Shown: positions 35,987-45,000, counted from the stretch's first letter. The stretch is 52,798 bases of DNA from Mangrovibrevibacter kandeliae (GCF_024519155.1 NZ_JANIFJ010000011.1:1-52798); one strand, 5' to 3'. Numbers and translations: made by a program. The notes: generated from the sequence alone by a model not told the origin.

Positions 35987-38431
35987 TCAAGGGAAGATCC
36001 TCTCGCAGGCTGACCGATGTGCCCGCGACAGCGCCTCTGCATCGATGCCAAGCCGATCAGCGTACTGGATGCTCATTCCGTCCATCACATCGGTGATCGA
36101 CGCCGCAAGCAGTTCGTCCTTCAAGAGGTGCGTCCTGCGATAGACCTGCTCCATCAAGGGAAGGATGTGGCGCTGTATCTTGGTGCGTTCGCCTGGTGAG
36201 AGCCGTGCGCACAGGCAAGCATGCATGCACCAGAAGCAGGTGGCCCAGCATTCGAGCAAGTCGGCAGGAAGTTGGTCGTGGACGCTGTCGAGCTTCAAGC
36301 ATCGTATCGCGGGCTTTGACCCGCCGAAGACTTTGAAGATCAGCCGTCCGAGGACGTAGGGCCAACTGTTGGGATCGCCCTCCACGGGAAGAACCTGCAA
36401 GCTTGTCCGATCTTTCGGCTTTTCGCCTGCCTTGTCCGTGCCTCTCCACGAGGCGGCACAGATGATCATCAGTAGAGCGCGAAGCCGCAGAAAATCGCGG
36501 GACGAAAGGCTGCCACTCTCCTGCTTGAGCTCGATGCGCTTGGCGAAGTCCGCGGCCGCCTTCACAAGCTGATCCTTCGTCGCCTTCGCCCGACGAGCGT
36601 TGCGACGCTGCTCTTCCTCGCCTTCGTCCTGAACTGGCCGCGAAGTCGGTTTGGCCGCGAACTCCTCCCCTGCCGCCATCGCGGCTTCGGCATTCTGGGT
36701 CTCGTCCCCGAGATCGAAGGCAGCCTTCAGAGCGTCCTCGTCGTTCTCATCGACCGGCGTTACGAGCGAGTTCAACCCGACGATCCGGTTCAGAAAGCCG
36801 CGGACGATTGAGACGTCGCTGCCGCCGAGGCTGTTGTGCTGAACATGCCCCGATTGGTGTGGCCGACGACCAGCGATGAAGTCGTCGTAGCTCAGTTGGC
36901 GATGCTTCTGGCCGCCTTCATCCGTTTCCTTTCGAGCCTTCGGGATGGAGACGCCTTCGCCATGCCCGTCGGCATCGCGATGTTCGATCTTCTCGAGCAA
37001 GTCCTGCACTTCGAGCAAAGCGAGGGTGGCTTCTGTTTCGCCGTCCAGCTGAGCGAGCGCATTCTCCGTTTGTCGTGAGTGTGTTTCGCGAATTGCGATC
37101 TGCAGCGCATCGACGTGCGTGATGATCCCTAGCGTGAACTCCTGCGGCCCGATCAGTCGTGCGAAGGCCGGAAGGTCATCGGTTGCCTCAACCTGGAAGC
37201 GGATTCTCCGATGATCAGTACCTTCGAGTCGTGTCGGGTTGCTGACCAGCGGCGCGCCGGAAGCAGCCAGCAATTCGACTTCATATGCCTCGGGTGCGCC
37301 GACATGCGCAGCTGGTCGCCAGCTGAGTGTGTCGCCGTGAACCGCGAAAATGCCCGGGTGACTCTGCGAGAGGGCGTCGAACGGGATGTCGTCTTCGACG
37401 TGCAGCGGCGGCAGTTCCTCAACCTCAATTCGCCTCTCGGGCGTGAGCACCTTTTCCAGCCCCAATTCCGAAACAGCCCGACCGGGCGGCAGCTGCCGAT
37501 ATAGGCTTGCCTCGCTGTTGGAGCCTGATGTGTTCCCGGTGCCAAGAGCTGCAACCGTGCAGTTCGCGCTGCCGATCAAGAGGTGGTCCGCCGTATCGGT
37601 TTGCGCGATCAGAGCTTTGGCATGGATGAAGCGACTGCCTCCAAATCCGTCCCGGCGATAGAGCGTGATGCCGGAGATGCTCCCTGTCGCATCCCGCGGG
37701 AACAACCCGGTGTCTGTATCGATGAGCGCAGCGATTACCCGTGGGCGAAGCCGCTCAGCAAGAGCCGACAAGGCTGCGAGCCGCTCATCCCAATAGGGGC
37801 TGATCACGATCAAGCGTTTCACTTCGCCGTCGATCTCGCGGGCGAAGCGGGCGCCTATGCCCTCGGCTGAGTTTGACAGTAGGAGCGCTGCCCGTGTTCC
37901 ATCGCCAAGCTCGACAGGTCCCTCGGCAGGTGCTGCAGAACGCAACCAAGCAGCGCGGGCGAGCATCCACTCGAACTGCGTCGGAAGCATCGGGTCAGCC
38001 GGATCGATAAGGCTGGAGAGGTAGCGATAGGCTTGGGCGATCAGACGCTGCGCGCCGTTATCTTCAACTCCAGAGGTGAGAAGCGTGACGAGTTCCAGAT
38101 TTCCAGCGAGGCCTGCTGCCGTCAGGTTGGCAGACCCGATAATCAGGCGACCACCCTGACGTCCGATCTGCAAGAACAGCTTTGGGTGAAACAGGCCCGC
38201 AACTTGCGCTCCAGAGGCGGTGTAGAGTCTTCCCGCTTGCCTTGGCAGCGGCGAGGCTCCGCCAAGTGCGTGAGTCAGCATGCGTGCGTCAGCGAGGACC
38301 ATGTTGTTGCGGCAACCGGCCCCCCGGATGCGTGGCAGTACGATGTTCTCGTAGGCATCGAAATCGATATCGAAGGTCGTGGCGATGCTGCTGTGATAGC
38401 CCTTGTCGGCGAAGCGTTCGTACAGCCTCAT
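35987..38431 (-). CDS. Phospholipase D-superfamily protein with two HKD half-sites (possible nuclease)
   Basis: An 814 aa protein; the start is the ATG at 38431, which overlaps the upstream gene's TGA by 4 nt (ATGA). Two PLD half-motifs are clear: FHPKLFLQIGRQGGRL then GSANLT (81-104; H82, K84), and FIHAKALIAQTD then GSANCT (268-292; H270, K272). A single chain can thus build one complete active site of the kind used by PLD-type nucleases. The remaining 500 residues are largely helical, with a charged central segment (about 455-600), and unknown to me. PLD nucleases occur in several anti-phage systems. Base composition is lower in GC than the core. Role in defence is inferred. Confidence 0.75.
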   Translation of the reverse strand: MRLYERFADKGYHSSIATTFDIDFDAYENIVLPRIRGAGCRNNMVLADARMLTHALGGASPLPRQAGRLYTASGAQVAGLFHPKLFLQIGRQGGRLIIGSANLTAAGLAGNLELVTLLTSGVEDNGAQRLIAQAYRYLSSLIDPADPMLPTQFEWMLARAAWLRSAAPAEGPVELGDGTRAALLLSNSAEGIGARFAREIDGEVKRLIVISPYWDERLAALSALAERLRPRVIAALIDTDTGLFPRDATGSISGITLYRRDGFGGSRFIHAKALIAQTDTADHLLIGSANCTVAALGTGNTSGSNSEASLYRQLPPGRAVSELGLEKVLTPERRIEVEELPPLHVEDDIPFDALSQSHPGIFAVHGDTLSWRPAAHVGAPEAYEVELLAASGAPLVSNPTRLEGTDHRRIRFQVEATDDLPAFARLIGPQEFTLGIITHVDALQIAIRETHSRQTENALAQLDGETEATLALLEVQDLLEKIEHRDADGHGEGVSIPKARKETDEGGQKHRQLSYDDFIAGRRPHQSGHVQHNSLGGSDVSIVRGFLNRIVGLNSLVTPVDENDEDALKAAFDLGDETQNAEAAMAAGEEFAAKPTSRPVQDEGEEEQRRNARRAKATKDQLVKAAADFAKRIELKQESGSLSSRDFLRLRALLMIICAASWRGTDKAGEKPKDRTSLQVLPVEGDPNSWPYVLGRLIFKVFGGSKPAIRCLKLDSVHDQLPADLLECWATCFWCMHACLCARLSPGERTKIQRHILPLMEQVYRRTHLLKDELLAASITDVMDGMSIQYADRLGIDAEALSRAHRSACERIFP

Positions 38432-40017
38432 GAATAGATGGCCTCTCGCCCCGCCTCGGTAAGGCCGCCGTTGCACAGCAGCCCAATATCTTTGAGGAAG
38501 GTAATGGCGGGGCCAAGCCGCGGATTGGTGAAAACCGGACCGTCCTTCTCGCGGAGCCGCAGCTTGCCGTCATCGGACTCGATCAGGAACGTATAGTCTC
38601 CTTGGTGGCGCAGCTTTCGCAAGGCAACCCATAGATGCCGACGGATCACCCGTTCTTCGAGGACACGCTCTATCGTCTGCCCGAATGGGGCATCGCGATG
38701 CCGATCGAGGACTCGCGTTTCAGTTAGCAGCGACCGGAAAGCGTCTGGATTGAAGCCGCCGAATGGCTCCTTCAGGTCCGTCCCCGCCAGGTCAATCCGT
38801 CGATGCAGTATGGCAAGCAGGCGAATGGCCTTTGCTGCCGTGTCAGGCGTGCATATCCGCGCGTCGTCACGGCCGGCCCGAATGATCTCGTTGGTCAGCG
38901 AAACCTCGGAGTCGGGATCGCTTTCATTGAAGGCGTTCGAAGCAGGCTCCAACCCCTCAAGCAGGGCCGACCAAGTTTCCGGCACAGGTGAAAGTTCTGA
39001 TAGAATGTGTTGCGCACAGCGCCCGATCAGTCGCTCCATTCCCAGACCAGAGGGATAATCACCCAACGTATCGAGCGTGAACTTTAGCAGCACCTCATGA
39101 GCGATGTGGCACAGATCATTTGCGTGATAGACCCACCATCGCGACCGCTGCACTTCGAGCGATGGATCGTCGAGGCTCAGGATGTTTCCTTGCTGATCGT
39201 GACCCGCGTAGAGCACCCATCGAACTTCATCGGCTCGGGGCTCCCGCTCCAGGAAGTCCGCCACCTTGAGGATCAGCAGGATGCTCAGCTTGCGCGCCAG
39301 CGCCCCGCTCGACGGAGCGCTGGCGCGTGAGAGGAGAATTGCTTCGTAGAATTTCTGCTCCGAGCTCTCTCTAGCAATCCCTGAAGGCAGCAAGGGAGCG
39401 AGTTCATCGAGCTCGTCGTGAGTGACCGATCCAAGCTTGATCAGCCTGAAATAGAGCTCAGCCCGTGAACCGAGCGAGTGCTCGAAGGCCTGAGCAAGTC
39501 CCTCACCAAGGTCCTTGCTGGGCAGCGGAATCTCATGGTCGTCGGAGCGGTCGAAGATGCCGATGTCAAAGAGCTGACTGCGATAGGCTGCGCCGAAAGC
39601 GCCCCAGGCCTGTTTCAGGTAGTAGGCCTCGCTGCCAGGCTCGGCAGCCTCCTTGAAATCGATGGTGTCGTTTGGCGCCTCTTCGAGCGCTCTCGTGGCC
39701 CAGTCCGTTCCGGCGACGCCGGGCTCACCTCCATGGTGCGTTGCGACGAGCGCATAAAGCGCTTCAGCACGCCTTACGTGCCGCTTCCAGTTGTTCGGGT
39801 CGGTATCGCCGATCTCCTTGGCATAACGCTGCGCCAGCCAAGCATAGAGCCCGTAGTAGCGCATCCGCAGCGTCACGTTCGATATGCCGGGCAGAAGCGA
39901 CTGGTAGAGATTTACGCTGCTATTTTGCATCCCGAGCGGGTCGAGACCGTTCTTCTTGCGGTACTCGGTCCACTCGGGAAAGGCGATGAGATCCTGGTTT
40001 TCGGCCGGCTCGTTCAA
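38428..40017 (-). CDS. Unknown 529 aa protein coupled to the PLD-family gene
   Basis: I do not recognise this protein. The start read is a TTG at 40017 (residues NEPAENQDLIAFPEW follow); the segment FPEWTEYRKKNGLDPLGMQ just after it looks like real protein, so a later start at the ATG of residue 30 is less likely. It is soluble, mostly helical and tryptophan/tyrosine-rich near the N-terminus (TLRMRYYGLYAWLAQRYAKE). No nucleotide-binding loop, nuclease motif or membrane helix is visible. Its stop overlaps the PLD gene start by 4 nt, so the two products are made together and probably act together. Confidence 0.7.
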   Translation of the reverse strand: MNEPAENQDLIAFPEWTEYRKKNGLDPLGMQNSSVNLYQSLLPGISNVTLRMRYYGLYAWLAQRYAKEIGDTDPNNWKRHVRRAEALYALVATHHGGEPGVAGTDWATRALEEAPNDTIDFKEAAEPGSEAYYLKQAWGAFGAAYRSQLFDIGIFDRSDDHEIPLPSKDLGEGLAQAFEHSLGSRAELYFRLIKLGSVTHDELDELAPLLPSGIARESSEQKFYEAILLSRASAPSSGALARKLSILLILKVADFLEREPRADEVRWVLYAGHDQQGNILSLDDPSLEVQRSRWWVYHANDLCHIAHEVLLKFTLDTLGDYPSGLGMERLIGRCAQHILSELSPVPETWSALLEGLEPASNAFNESDPDSEVSLTNEIIRAGRDDARICTPDTAAKAIRLLAILHRRIDLAGTDLKEPFGGFNPDAFRSLLTETRVLDRHRDAPFGQTIERVLEERVIRRHLWVALRKLRHQGDYTFLIESDDGKLRLREKDGPVFTNPRLGPAITFLKDIGLLCNGGLTEAGREAIYS

Positions 40018-40107
40018 CGTTCTCAGTTCCTGTTCCGAAATTCGCTCGTTCCCGATGCCTTTCCCCGTCTGCCTTCTCCGCAGGACCGGTTTCGGCAGAT
40101 CTCTGAA

Positions 40108-41280
40108 TCACAGGGGCTCTGTTCCCCGGCTGAGTATGCTCAAGTAGTCGCTGTAGACATACATCCGGCCACGCTGCTTGCCCGTCACCTCCCGCACGAT
40201 GCCGAGATCCTCCAGATGCTGGATCGACTTCGCAATTGTCGGGGGCGAGATGCTCAGCCGCTGCGCCGCCGCGGGAATGCCGATGATCGGCTTCTGCTGA
40301 AGCAGCTGGTGGACCCGGAGAGCGGATGCGGCCGGGCGCCCGAGATCCTCAATCCTGTGACGATCGGCTTCGAAAAGCGCGAGGATCTCGCGCGCTGCCT
40401 CTGATGCCTGCAGAGAGGTCTCGGCGATGCCGTCGAGGAAGAACTCCAGCCATGTCTCCCAGTCGCCGTTCTCCCGGACCTGCTGCAGCAAGTCGTAGTA
40501 CTGGCGGCGATGCGTCTTGAAGTAGAGGCTGAGATAGAGGATCGGCTCCTTAAGGATGCCCTGCGTGCAGAGCAGGAAGGTGATCAGCAGACGGCCGAGA
40601 CGGCCGTTCCCATCGAGAAACGGATGAATGGTCTCGAACTGCACATGGACCAGCCCGGCCTTGATGAGGGTCGGCATCTCCGGAGCGTCGGTATGGATGA
40701 ACGCTTCCAGGTCCGACATCAGGTCGAGAACGTGCTCGGGCGGTGGCGGGACAAAGAGCGCATTGCCCGGTCGCGTTCCGCCGATCCAGTTCTGGGAACG
40801 CCGGAATTCCCCCGGCTGCTTCGTGCTCCCGCGTCCTTTTTCAAGAAGGATGGCGTGGATCTCCCGGATCAGGCGCAGGGAAAGGGGAAAGCCTTCGCGG
40901 ATCCTGTCGAGGCCATGGTTCATGGCGGCGACGTAGTTGGAGACCTCCTGCACGTCGTCGAGCGGGACGCCCGGCGCTTCCTCGCTCTCGAACAGCAGCA
41001 GGTCGGAGAGCGACGACTGCGTGCCCTCGATCTGCGACGACGACAGCGCCTCCTTGCGAACGTACATATAGAGGAAGAGCGGGGTGTCGAGCAGGATGAA
41101 GGTCACGCCATCGAGCCGGCCGATCGCGCGGTTCGCGCGCTCGAGCTGACGGTAGAGCCGATCCATCCTCACCGGCGGGGCCGGCGGCAAGGGTGGCGGC
41201 ACGTACGCCTCTGCGCGTTCGCCTGCGGTCGAGATGGCCACGCGCTGACCCAACCGTGATGGCTCCGGTGATAACGCCAT
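40108..41280 (-). CDS. Fic-domain AMPylase-like protein with N-terminal inhibitory helix and C-terminal winged helix
   Basis: A 390 aa protein from the ATG at 41280, which has an AAAGGA site upstream; an in-frame start at 41388 would add 36 residues. Fic enzymes usually move AMP from ATP to a hydroxyl on a target protein. The catalytic motif HPFLDGNGRLGR (219-230) is complete. Upstream sits the inhibitory motif SSQIEG (81-86) of class II Fic proteins, whose glutamate E85 blocks the ATP site until relieved. The C-terminal about 330-385 is a winged helix (IPAAAQRLSISPPTIAKSIQ). It lies 90 nt upstream of the 529 aa gene on the same strand and may be in the same transcript. Confidence 0.88.
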   Translation of the reverse strand: MALSPEPSRLGQRVAISTAGERAEAYVPPPLPPAPPVRMDRLYRQLERANRAIGRLDGVTFILLDTPLFLYMYVRKEALSSSQIEGTQSSLSDLLLFESEEAPGVPLDDVQEVSNYVAAMNHGLDRIREGFPLSLRLIREIHAILLEKGRGSTKQPGEFRRSQNWIGGTRPGNALFVPPPPEHVLDLMSDLEAFIHTDAPEMPTLIKAGLVHVQFETIHPFLDGNGRLGRLLITFLLCTQGILKEPILYLSLYFKTHRRQYYDLLQQVRENGDWETWLEFFLDGIAETSLQASEAAREILALFEADRHRIEDLGRPAASALRVHQLLQQKPIIGIPAAAQRLSISPPTIAKSIQHLEDLGIVREVTGKQRGRMYVYSDYLSILSRGTEPL

Positions 41281-41443
41281 GGTTGAAAAAGGATCCTTTC
41301 CTTGGCGGGCTACCTGAGAAAGGATATCGCATATTACTTTCTTTGTCGTGGTTCTAACGGAAGGTTCCTTTTCTTGTCGAGTGCTCATTCCCTCTGTCCG
41401 CGCCAGATCCGGTCCGGGCCGTACCCTCTGAACCGGTGGCGCG
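41281..41443. promoter_or_regulatory. Divergent gap between fic and the 261 aa gene
   Basis: An A/T-rich stretch around 41320-41390 contrasts with GC-rich surroundings, as expected for promoters. On the minus strand a TAATAT/GATAT-like segment lies around 41322-41337, upstream of the fic start. No clear operator symmetry was seen. Confidence 0.3.
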
Positions 41444-42229
41444 ATGGGACATCAGCGCCTCGGAAAACTCCCCACCCACCGATACCTGCCGGACATCGTC
41501 AGGTATCTGGTGACCGGTGGCACGCCCACCGCGCACTTGGTGGAACAGATCACCGAAGTGGGGCGGAATGCACTGAAGCGTGCCCTTAAGGATCCTGTCT
41601 TCGTGGAAGCGTTGTGGCTGCTCATCAGGTTGGCGCAGGCGGCCGCGTCGAGGGACTTCGGGGCGGCTCTCGCCGAGATCGGCATGGGCGCACAGCGGCC
41701 GACGTCAGTCGCGGAACTGATGGTTGCCTTCGACAATGCGCTGGAGCGCGTGCAGCGGCGCGAACATCGGGATGCCACGGACCTTGGCGAGATCGCCCGT
41801 CAGGCAGCACTCACCGCGCTCGGCGATGCTGTGCGAGCCGGGATGCCAATGTGGTCCCCCACGGCGGACGATGTGCAGGCTTCGGTGGCTGCACTGAGGT
41901 CACCCGAGAAGTTCGGTGCTCTGGCCCACCACTTCCACGCAAATACCGTGGAGCGCGTCATCCACTACTATGTCGATCGAAACCTGCATGAACTCGTCGG
42001 CGCCGATCGCGTTGTGTCCTCAGTCCATGATCTCGCCACATACGATTCAGCGATACGCCGCCATTGCATGGAAGCGGCGCTGATCATGCGCGCCTTCGCC
42101 AGGGACTGGCTCGGCAAGAACCAGTATCGGGACGGCAAGGACATATCGAAGAACGACGCTCGAAAATTCTCGGCCTATGCCGTCGAAAAGATCAGTATCG
42201 AGCTCAAGAACAGGAAGGGGCCAAAGTGA
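41444..42229 (+). CDS. Unknown 261 aa protein paired with a QueC-like gene
   Basis: I do not recognise a domain. The protein is soluble and almost wholly helical: RYLPDIVRYLVTGGTPTAHL at the start, a middle helical block with LMVAFDNALERVQRREHRDA, and a conserved-looking C-terminal block FHANTVERVIHYYVDRNLHE with MRAFARDWLGKNQYRDGKDI. Its stop overlaps the GTG start of the QueC-like gene (GTGA at 42226-42229), so the pair was built for coupled translation. A QatB-like role beside a QatC-like enzyme is one possibility, from position only. Ribosome site before the ATG is weak. Confidence 0.6.
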   Translation: MGHQRLGKLPTHRYLPDIVRYLVTGGTPTAHLVEQITEVGRNALKRALKDPVFVEALWLLIRLAQAAASRDFGAALAEIGMGAQRPTSVAELMVAFDNALERVQRREHRDATDLGEIARQAALTALGDAVRAGMPMWSPTADDVQASVAALRSPEKFGALAHHFHANTVERVIHYYVDRNLHELVGADRVVSSVHDLATYDSAIRRHCMEAALIMRAFARDWLGKNQYRDGKDISKNDARKFSAYAVEKISIELKNRKGPK

Positions 42230-44090
42230 AACGGTGCCTGATTGAATGCGGCGTGCGGCAGGCATCCGAAGATGGCGCTCTCGCGATGAACGTGAGCGAC
42301 CCCGGCAAGAACGTCAATCTGAGGATCGACTCCATCAGCCGCTCGATGGTCGGGAACATCCCGACCTTCTGATCGATCTTCTGGAGATCGCGGCATACGT
42401 CTACTGCGTCGATCAGCGCATCAAGCGCGGGACCGAGATGCTCATGGATTACGGGAAGGATTCGCGCCGCAGTCTGACCTTCTCGATTCCTGTGCGCCAT
42501 CCCGAGATCTGGAATGGGGAAGAGGTGCAGGAACTGCTGGTCGAAACCCTCGGCTTCCTCTCCGACGACAGCTATGCATTCCGGTTCCGCAAGGCCGAAG
42601 CGCCGGTTCAGCCGCGCGATCCCTACTTCCACGAACTCCTTGATGCTTTCCAGGAGAACGACGAGGTGGCGCTGTTCTCGGGCGGCGTCGATTCCTTCGC
42701 CGGCGCGGTCAACGACATCGTCACGCTGGGCAAGTCTGTCACCTTGGTTGGCCACTGGTCGGTGCCGAAAGTCCAGAATGTCCAGGCGACCCTGGTCGAC
42801 GCGTTGAAGCAGCGCGGCTACGGGCGGCGGCTGTCTTACGTCCCGGTGTGGGTTTCGAACACGGACATCAAGCCGGCCGAGTACACCCAGAGAACCCGAT
42901 CATTTCTCTTCGCGTGCATCGGGCTGGTCGTGGCGCGGATGTCCGGGAAGGATGGTTTCAGTTTCTACGAGAACGGGGTTGTCAGCATCAACCCGCCGCT
43001 GGCGGGGGACATGGTCGGCGGCCGAGCCACGCGCACCACGCACCCCAAGGTACTCCGTGGTCTCGAGGACTTGTTCTCGACCCTCCTCGACCGCCAGATC
43101 GAGATCCGGACCCCGCTCCAGTGGCTCACCAAGAAGGAGGTCACCGAGACGATAGCAGCCGCGGGCATGGCTGACATGATCGGGTCCACGGTGAGTTGTA
43201 CCCGCACGCACAGTCGGACGAGAAGGCACACGCACTGCGGAGTATGTTCGTAATGCATCGATCGAAGGTTCGCTGTCTTGGCTGCGGGAATGGCTGATCA
43301 TGATCCCGCCGACCAATACAAGAAGGATTTACTCCTGAGCGATCGAAGCGTTGATGACAGCCTTCGAATGGCGATGCACTATGTGTCCTTCTTCAGGAAG
43401 ATCGGCTCGATGACAAAGGACCGGTTCCTTGTCGACCTTCCGGAGATTGTTTCGGCCCTTGACCACTTCCCGGATCTGACAGCCGATGAGGCCAGCGCAC
43501 ATCTGTTCGATCTGTTCCAGCGGCACGCGCGATCCGTGGAAGACGTCATCGCTCGGGGCGCGAGCGAACATGCTGGCCCGCTTTTCAGGGGCGAGGTTCC
43601 GGCTGGTTCGCTCCTGGCGACCTGTTTCGCGCGTGGCGACCGTGTCGAGATCGCCCCAAGCTCAAACTATGATCAGCATGTAACGGCTTTCGTCGACCGG
43701 CTCAGTGCTCCCATTCTTGAGTTCGCGATGGATCATGGCGCTGGGCAGGTGCTTTTTCATGGCGGGTATTGTCTTGAAGGTGCGAACTACCGCTTCGTGA
43801 ACGCGCTGATCGAGAGTTTCCGCAGCGCCAAACGCACACGCTCGGAAATCCCGTTCATGACGCCTCACAATGTGGCGGCGACAATGGAAGTGTCTGAGCA
43901 GTCGATGCGCCAACAACTTCGCAGGTTGCGCGACGCGCTCGACCCGCTGGCGGTGATGCTCGGGATCCCGCTCGATCAAGACAGTTTCATCGAGACCAAG
44001 GAACGCGCCGGATACCGCCTCAACCCGGCGTGGCATGAGATCGCCCTCGGCGACATTCAGCCCCCGAATCCGGCTGCGTCACAGGAATAA
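42226..44090 (+). pseudogene. QueC/QatC-like 7-deazaguanine synthase-type protein, frameshifted and with in-frame TAA
   Basis: Restored, this would be about 621 aa. It starts at GTG 42226; after about 46 codons the frame jumps back by one base near 42352-42360, where a lost C in an ATCCC run would explain it (IP then DLLIDLLEIAAYVYCVDQ). The PP-loop ATPase motif LFSGGVDSFAG lies at about 42673-42705, as in QueC-type enzymes. The zinc motif reads HCGVCS, then TAA at 43251-43253, then CIDRRFAVLAAG in the same frame, so the stop replaces one residue, probably Gln, between zinc cysteines. The remaining 280 codons stay open, with a helical domain and a winged-helix-like end (FMTPHNVAATMEVSEQSMRQ). 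Family by motif; two lesions seen directly. Confidence 0.75.
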
Positions 44091-44181
44091 GCCGCCGAAG
44101 TCACAGGCCACCGCGCACAACGTCACAATCTGCCCAGCAGAGCCCCGTTTTTCGGGGCTTTTTTCTTGTCCAGACGTCACA
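44078..44181 (+). repeat. GTCACA motif repeated at 22 nt intervals
   Basis: GTCACA occurs at 44078, 44100 and 44122, exactly 22 nt apart, and again at 44176. The first copy lies inside the last codons of the QueC-like gene, the others in the gap before the phage module. Short phased repeats can be protein-binding sites or iterons; nothing else supports either role. Confidence 0.35.
44141..44164 (+). terminator. Rho-independent terminator after the QueC-like gene
   Basis: AGCCCCG (44141-44147), a TTTTT loop and CGGGGCT (44153-44159) form a 7 bp stem followed by a T-run to 44164. It closes the 261 aa/QueC-like transcript and separates it from the phage-derived module. Confidence 0.92.
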
Positions 44182-44293
44182 AGAAAATCCGGGCGTGATC
44201 ATATACGCAAGGCCGCAAAGCATTGAAATTGTTCGTGTATCCGGGCGCACCAACGTGCCGGGGTGAACAACGGACAACTCAATGAGGTTTCGG

Positions 44294-44504
44294 ATGTCTG
44301 TCACGCATCTCAACCAAGCCGAGCTGGCAGCTCGATGGAAGATCAGCCCGCGCACGCTGGAGCGCTGGCGTTGGACCGGTGAGGGCCCCGCCTTCATCAA
44401 GATCGGCGGCCGGGTCGTGTACCGGCTCGAGGATGTCGAGGCCTAGCGAGGCCAACCGGCACTGCTCGAGCACGGCCGACAAGCCCGCCGTGAAGCTGGT
44501 GTGA
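44294..44504 (+). pseudogene. Small helix-turn-helix (excisionase/HTH_17-like) protein, frameshifted near its end
   Basis: From the ATG at 44294 the frame reads a 50 aa protein ending at TAG 44444-44446. Residues 7-48 are a MerR-like/excisionase fold (QAELAARWKISPRTLERWRW, then PAFIKIGGRVVYRLEDVEA). One extra base in TAGCGAG appears to create the stop: dropping a G gives VEAYEANRHCSSTADK and so on to TGA 44502-44504, a natural-looking C-terminus. The DNA-binding part is intact, so the short form might still work. It begins the phage-derived module. Confidence 0.7.
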
Positions 44505-44514
44505 GGGGGCGGCC

Positions 44515-45000
44515 ATGACGATCCCCAACCGCATCTCCCTCGACGACATTCCCACCATGCCGGTCGGCGAGATCGCCGCTCTGCCGGGCGACCAGCTGGC
44601 CCTCCTGAAGCAGGACGCAGACGAGCGGCTGCGCGCTGCCAAGAGCCTCAGCGACTGGCTCGATGGCGCCATCGCGCAGAAGTACGGCGATCAGGCGCAG
44701 GACGCCCGCCGCGCGGAGGGCAAGGACACCGGCACCGTCCGGCTGCAGGACGGCCCGGTCACCGTGGTCGCGGAGCTCGCCAAGCGGGTCGATTGGGACC
44801 AGGCGACCCTCGCCAACCTAGTCGAGCGCATCCGGGCCGACGGCGCCGATCCCGCAGAGTACGTCGACATCGCGTTCAGCGTGCCCGAGCGCAAGTACAC
44901 GGCCTGGCCCAAGGACATCCGCCGGGAGTTCGAGCCCGCGCGCACGGTCCGGACGGCCAAGCCGAAGTTCCGGTTGCTGTTCGACGAGGAGGCGCGCTGA
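44515..45000 (+). CDS. Phage-associated protein of unknown function, upstream of RecA-like ATPase
   Basis: A 161 aa soluble protein, 10 nt after the HTH gene, with a GAGGGGG site before the ATG. The N-terminal half is helical and acidic (LPGDQLALLKQDADERLRAA), the middle is short charged segments, and the C-terminus has YTAWPKDIRREFEPARTVRT and PKFRLLFDEEA. I recall such proteins directly upstream of single-strand annealing/ATPase genes in alphaproteobacterial prophages, but no function is known to me. Its TGA overlaps the next ATG by one base. Confidence 0.7.
   Translation: MTIPNRISLDDIPTMPVGEIAALPGDQLALLKQDADERLRAAKSLSDWLDGAIAQKYGDQAQDARRAEGKDTGTVRLQDGPVTVVAELAKRVDWDQATLANLVERIRADGADPAEYVDIAFSVPERKYTAWPKDIRREFEPARTVRTAKPKFRLLFDEEAR

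Noticed and set aside
42340-42370. Programmed frameshift in the QueC-like gene
   Set aside because: No slippery heptamer and no suitably placed pseudoknot seen; the gene also carries a nonsense codon.
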